From positions 1-64,000 of the forward strand of contig RMBW01000076.1 of the NCBI GenBank assembly GCA_004009845.1: 64,000 nucleotides of DNA, read 5' to 3'. Below the pieces are notes generated by a model. The model saw nothing but the letters and a program-made list of their open reading frames with translations. It was not told the DNA's origin and did not search any database. The stretch comes from Davidsoniella eucalypti. Taxonomy: Eukaryota; Ascomycota; Sordariomycetes; Microascales; Ceratocystidaceae. How positions within the stretch are numbered: the stretch's first letter is position 1; each line of letters starts with the position of its first letter. The translations under genes were made by a program, and so were the position numbers. This document shows, piece after piece, positions 62,001 to 64,000 of this stretch.

Positions 62001-64000
62001 GTCCAGGACTTGCAGATGAGAGAGCCGAGTCGTTACGTGCATATGAGGCGTATCCATATGGCTATTGCTAGCCTTCCCGTCCTTCGCGTGAATTATCCAT
62101 GAACGGCCTTGGCTTCCCTTTTCACGGTTGTGTATACGAAGTAAGATATTTCTCAGTGAAGGTCAAATTAGTATCGGCAAATATACATAATTCTCCTTCC
62201 GATCTCTAACGAGTACTCTTTTGTATCATCTCCGTTTCTTCTCTTTGGGGGGCGCCTTTTTTCTTCTCAGTTTACATGTATATCTGTAAGCTTTAGATAG
62301 GTCTTCTTTGATATTATGATTCTATATATTCCAAGGGCTTCAATATCTTATTCTACTCCATAATATCAGCAAGGAGATATCTAGGACAATAAAAACGAGG
62401 AGCCGGGTCCTCAGGATTCATGTTCCGGTCGATCCTAGCCTTGAAGCCATTTTTTTCTTCTCCCAGAACATGAGCATAGTGGAATAGCAAAGCTACCGAG
62501 TATCTATATATGTAGTAAAGCTTGTTGATAAGTAACCATTGCTTACCAGATGTTGCCGCAGTATTGGGGCTAACAAGCTTAACGTGATGTATCTGTAATA
62601 TGAAGATACGGGTATGAGAAAGAATATATCCATACGTAACTAGCATTTCTCAGTCATGCTAGAACACAACCCATTTTTGGTATATTTCTTCTGTCAGCTT
62701 CTTCTGTTGGTTTTTTTTTCAGCCTATAGTTCCAGGACATCTGCTACTGTGATAGCCGCCGTAACGTCCAGGCTGGAGGTGTGGTAGTTGTGGTAGCGAG
62801 TGTTACTGCGGTATAGCCGGCCTGTATGATCCGTCCTGAGTACAAGTAATTACGTGGCTTGTATGTGTATATATGTATATATACATATAGTTAGTTAGTT
62901 CTACTTGACAGAAAATGAACAAACAGTGTATAATGTCTCGCCGGCTGTCGTCGTCTCAGGAAAAAAAAAAAAGGCCAGAAAAATATAATAAAAATAAAGA
63001 ACTGGGGTTTCTCTAGGCTGGACCTCCTCCTTTCCTGATCTGTCAAGTGATCGACGGACAAACAACAGGTATTCGCGTGTCTGAGAGAGAAGAAAAATCC
63101 CTACTTAGGACCATGCCTTTTTTTTCCCATAAGTCAAGCATTTCAAACATGGCCCGTGATCCCAAACGACGTTCCATTGGACGCCCATCTTTCTCCTGAA
63201 TTGGATGGCTCGAATGGATTTCCCATTCCGGCTTAGCGTCACCTGTGATGTTCCAGAGCCCAGTTCGGGCTATTCACCAGAGCTTTTCAAACCTTGTTTC
63301 TTTTGTGTAGTTAGTTGTGGACAAAACTAGGGTAAGCAGCAAGTCAGTTCACCCTGTCAAAATAATACGTACATATCTGTATATGTATATTACAAGTTTA
63401 GTAGAGCACAGGGCAAGGGAACGAAGAATAAAAAACACCGCCAGAGTCAAGGCAGAGCAGAAAAAGAATGCTACTAGAATGCCCTAAACAGGAAATATAA
63501 TACATCCACCCCTCTTGTATACTGTTGTATCTGTCAATGTTCCTTTTTTTTCAGAGTCACGATCATCGCAGCTTACAGCGGCTTCAGCATCACCAAATCT
63601 TGGGGCACTTGTGTCTGTATTTTCTTATTCCCAAACCTCTGATAACAGTAGCAACACCGCCTACTATTGTTGCTATATCAAATAGCCACTAACTGTAAAA
63701 GACTGACAAATTATCTTACTACAGATATATTCTGCGAGACATACAGATTCAGACAGCCTATCCAAAGTACGTACATATGGACATAGATCAAATATGATAT
63801 GCCTTTTTATTCGCTTTCTCCCTTGTCACCAAGCAAAAGTCCTTCTGCCTGTCATTTTGAAGTCATCCAAAGCCATCAAGGCCAACTCAAATACTCAAAA
63901 ACTGATTTGCTTCCTACTGAGATTCAACAAAACTTTCCTCGACATGCTAACCCTACATTTGCTTCCTTCTATATGGACGGCGACCATATACTTGGTCAAA
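56001..64000. other. Gene desert, part 3 (right end)
   Basis: No gene is seen; the longest frame is 106 codons with no domain. Motif copies are at 58898, 60768, 62278 and 63372. An imperfect cruciform lies at 56355-56398, and a 16-base palindrome of TA/TG steps lies near 62872-62887. A run of 12 A at about 62962 has no flanking repeat. The window ends without reaching a gene. Confidence 0.6.
56355..56398. repeat. Imperfect cruciform, AT-rich
   Basis: Outer arms CATGTA (56355-56360) and TACATG (56393-56398) enclose a TCTATATAT / ATATATAGA inverted pair. It is a nested inverted repeat of about 44 bp in non-coding DNA. Confidence 0.6.

Noticed and set aside
24998..62974. Other poly(A)/poly(T) tracts (about 24998, 44155, 54226, 62962) as retro-insertions
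   Set aside because: No flanking direct repeats were found, unlike the 2361-2425 case.
1..64000. CRISPR array or prokaryotic-type operon
   Set aside because: There is no regularly spaced repeat, and all genes are intron-bearing or typical eukaryotic genes.

Overview
The window looks like nuclear DNA of a filamentous ascomycete. Seven protein genes can be read with confidence. All of them carry fungal hallmarks: 14 short spliceosomal introns (54-116 bp), a CTAAC/CTAAT branch site in 13 of those 14 introns, A or G at -3 before every start codon, C-rich third codon positions in highly conserved genes, and pyrimidine-rich leaders upstream of several starts. The alpha-aminoadipate-pathway enzyme saccharopine reductase and a fungal-type sterol acyltransferase also point to a fungus. 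I cannot place it to order or species from sequence alone.

Layout. About 1-9731 has no recognisable gene. A single-exon J-domain protein (+, 9732-11333) converges on a sterol O-acyltransferase gene (-, 14611-12710). An 11.5-kb gene-free stretch follows. Then come a four-TM protein of unknown function (+, 26105-27153), glycogenin (-, 29858-28302), a 4.4-kb spacer, saccharopine reductase LYS9 (+, 34218-35714), the ERAD ubiquitin ligase HRD1 (-, 38801-35968) and an AhpD/carboxymuconolactone-decarboxylase-fold protein with a probable peroxisomal C-terminus (+, 39914-40790, perhaps extending to 41251). The last 22.7 kb (41252-64000) holds no gene I can support. The seven genes alternate strictly in strand. 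Convergent pairs are close (0.25-1.4 kb) and divergent pairs are far apart (1.1, 4.4 and 11.5 kb).

The genes do not form a pathway or cluster. They are unrelated housekeeping functions: lipid storage and ERAD at the ER, glycogen priming, lysine synthesis, peroxisome, chaperone. No rRNA, tRNA, CRISPR array, recognisable transposon coding region or biosynthetic cluster was found by eye.

The less ordinary signals are: two GC-AG introns among 14; very short first coding exons (11-24 nt) in three genes; a splice donor that overlaps the stop codon of the peroxisomal-type gene and is followed by a long in-frame downstream ORF; a 39-bp poly(A)-tailed insertion with a 13-bp target duplication near 2.4 kb; a 135-bp inverted-repeat element near 16.4 kb; and a dispersed TATATCTGTATG-like motif concentrated in the right-hand gene desert. 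Exon models were built by hand from reading frame, splice signals and family knowledge. No alignment or search was run.
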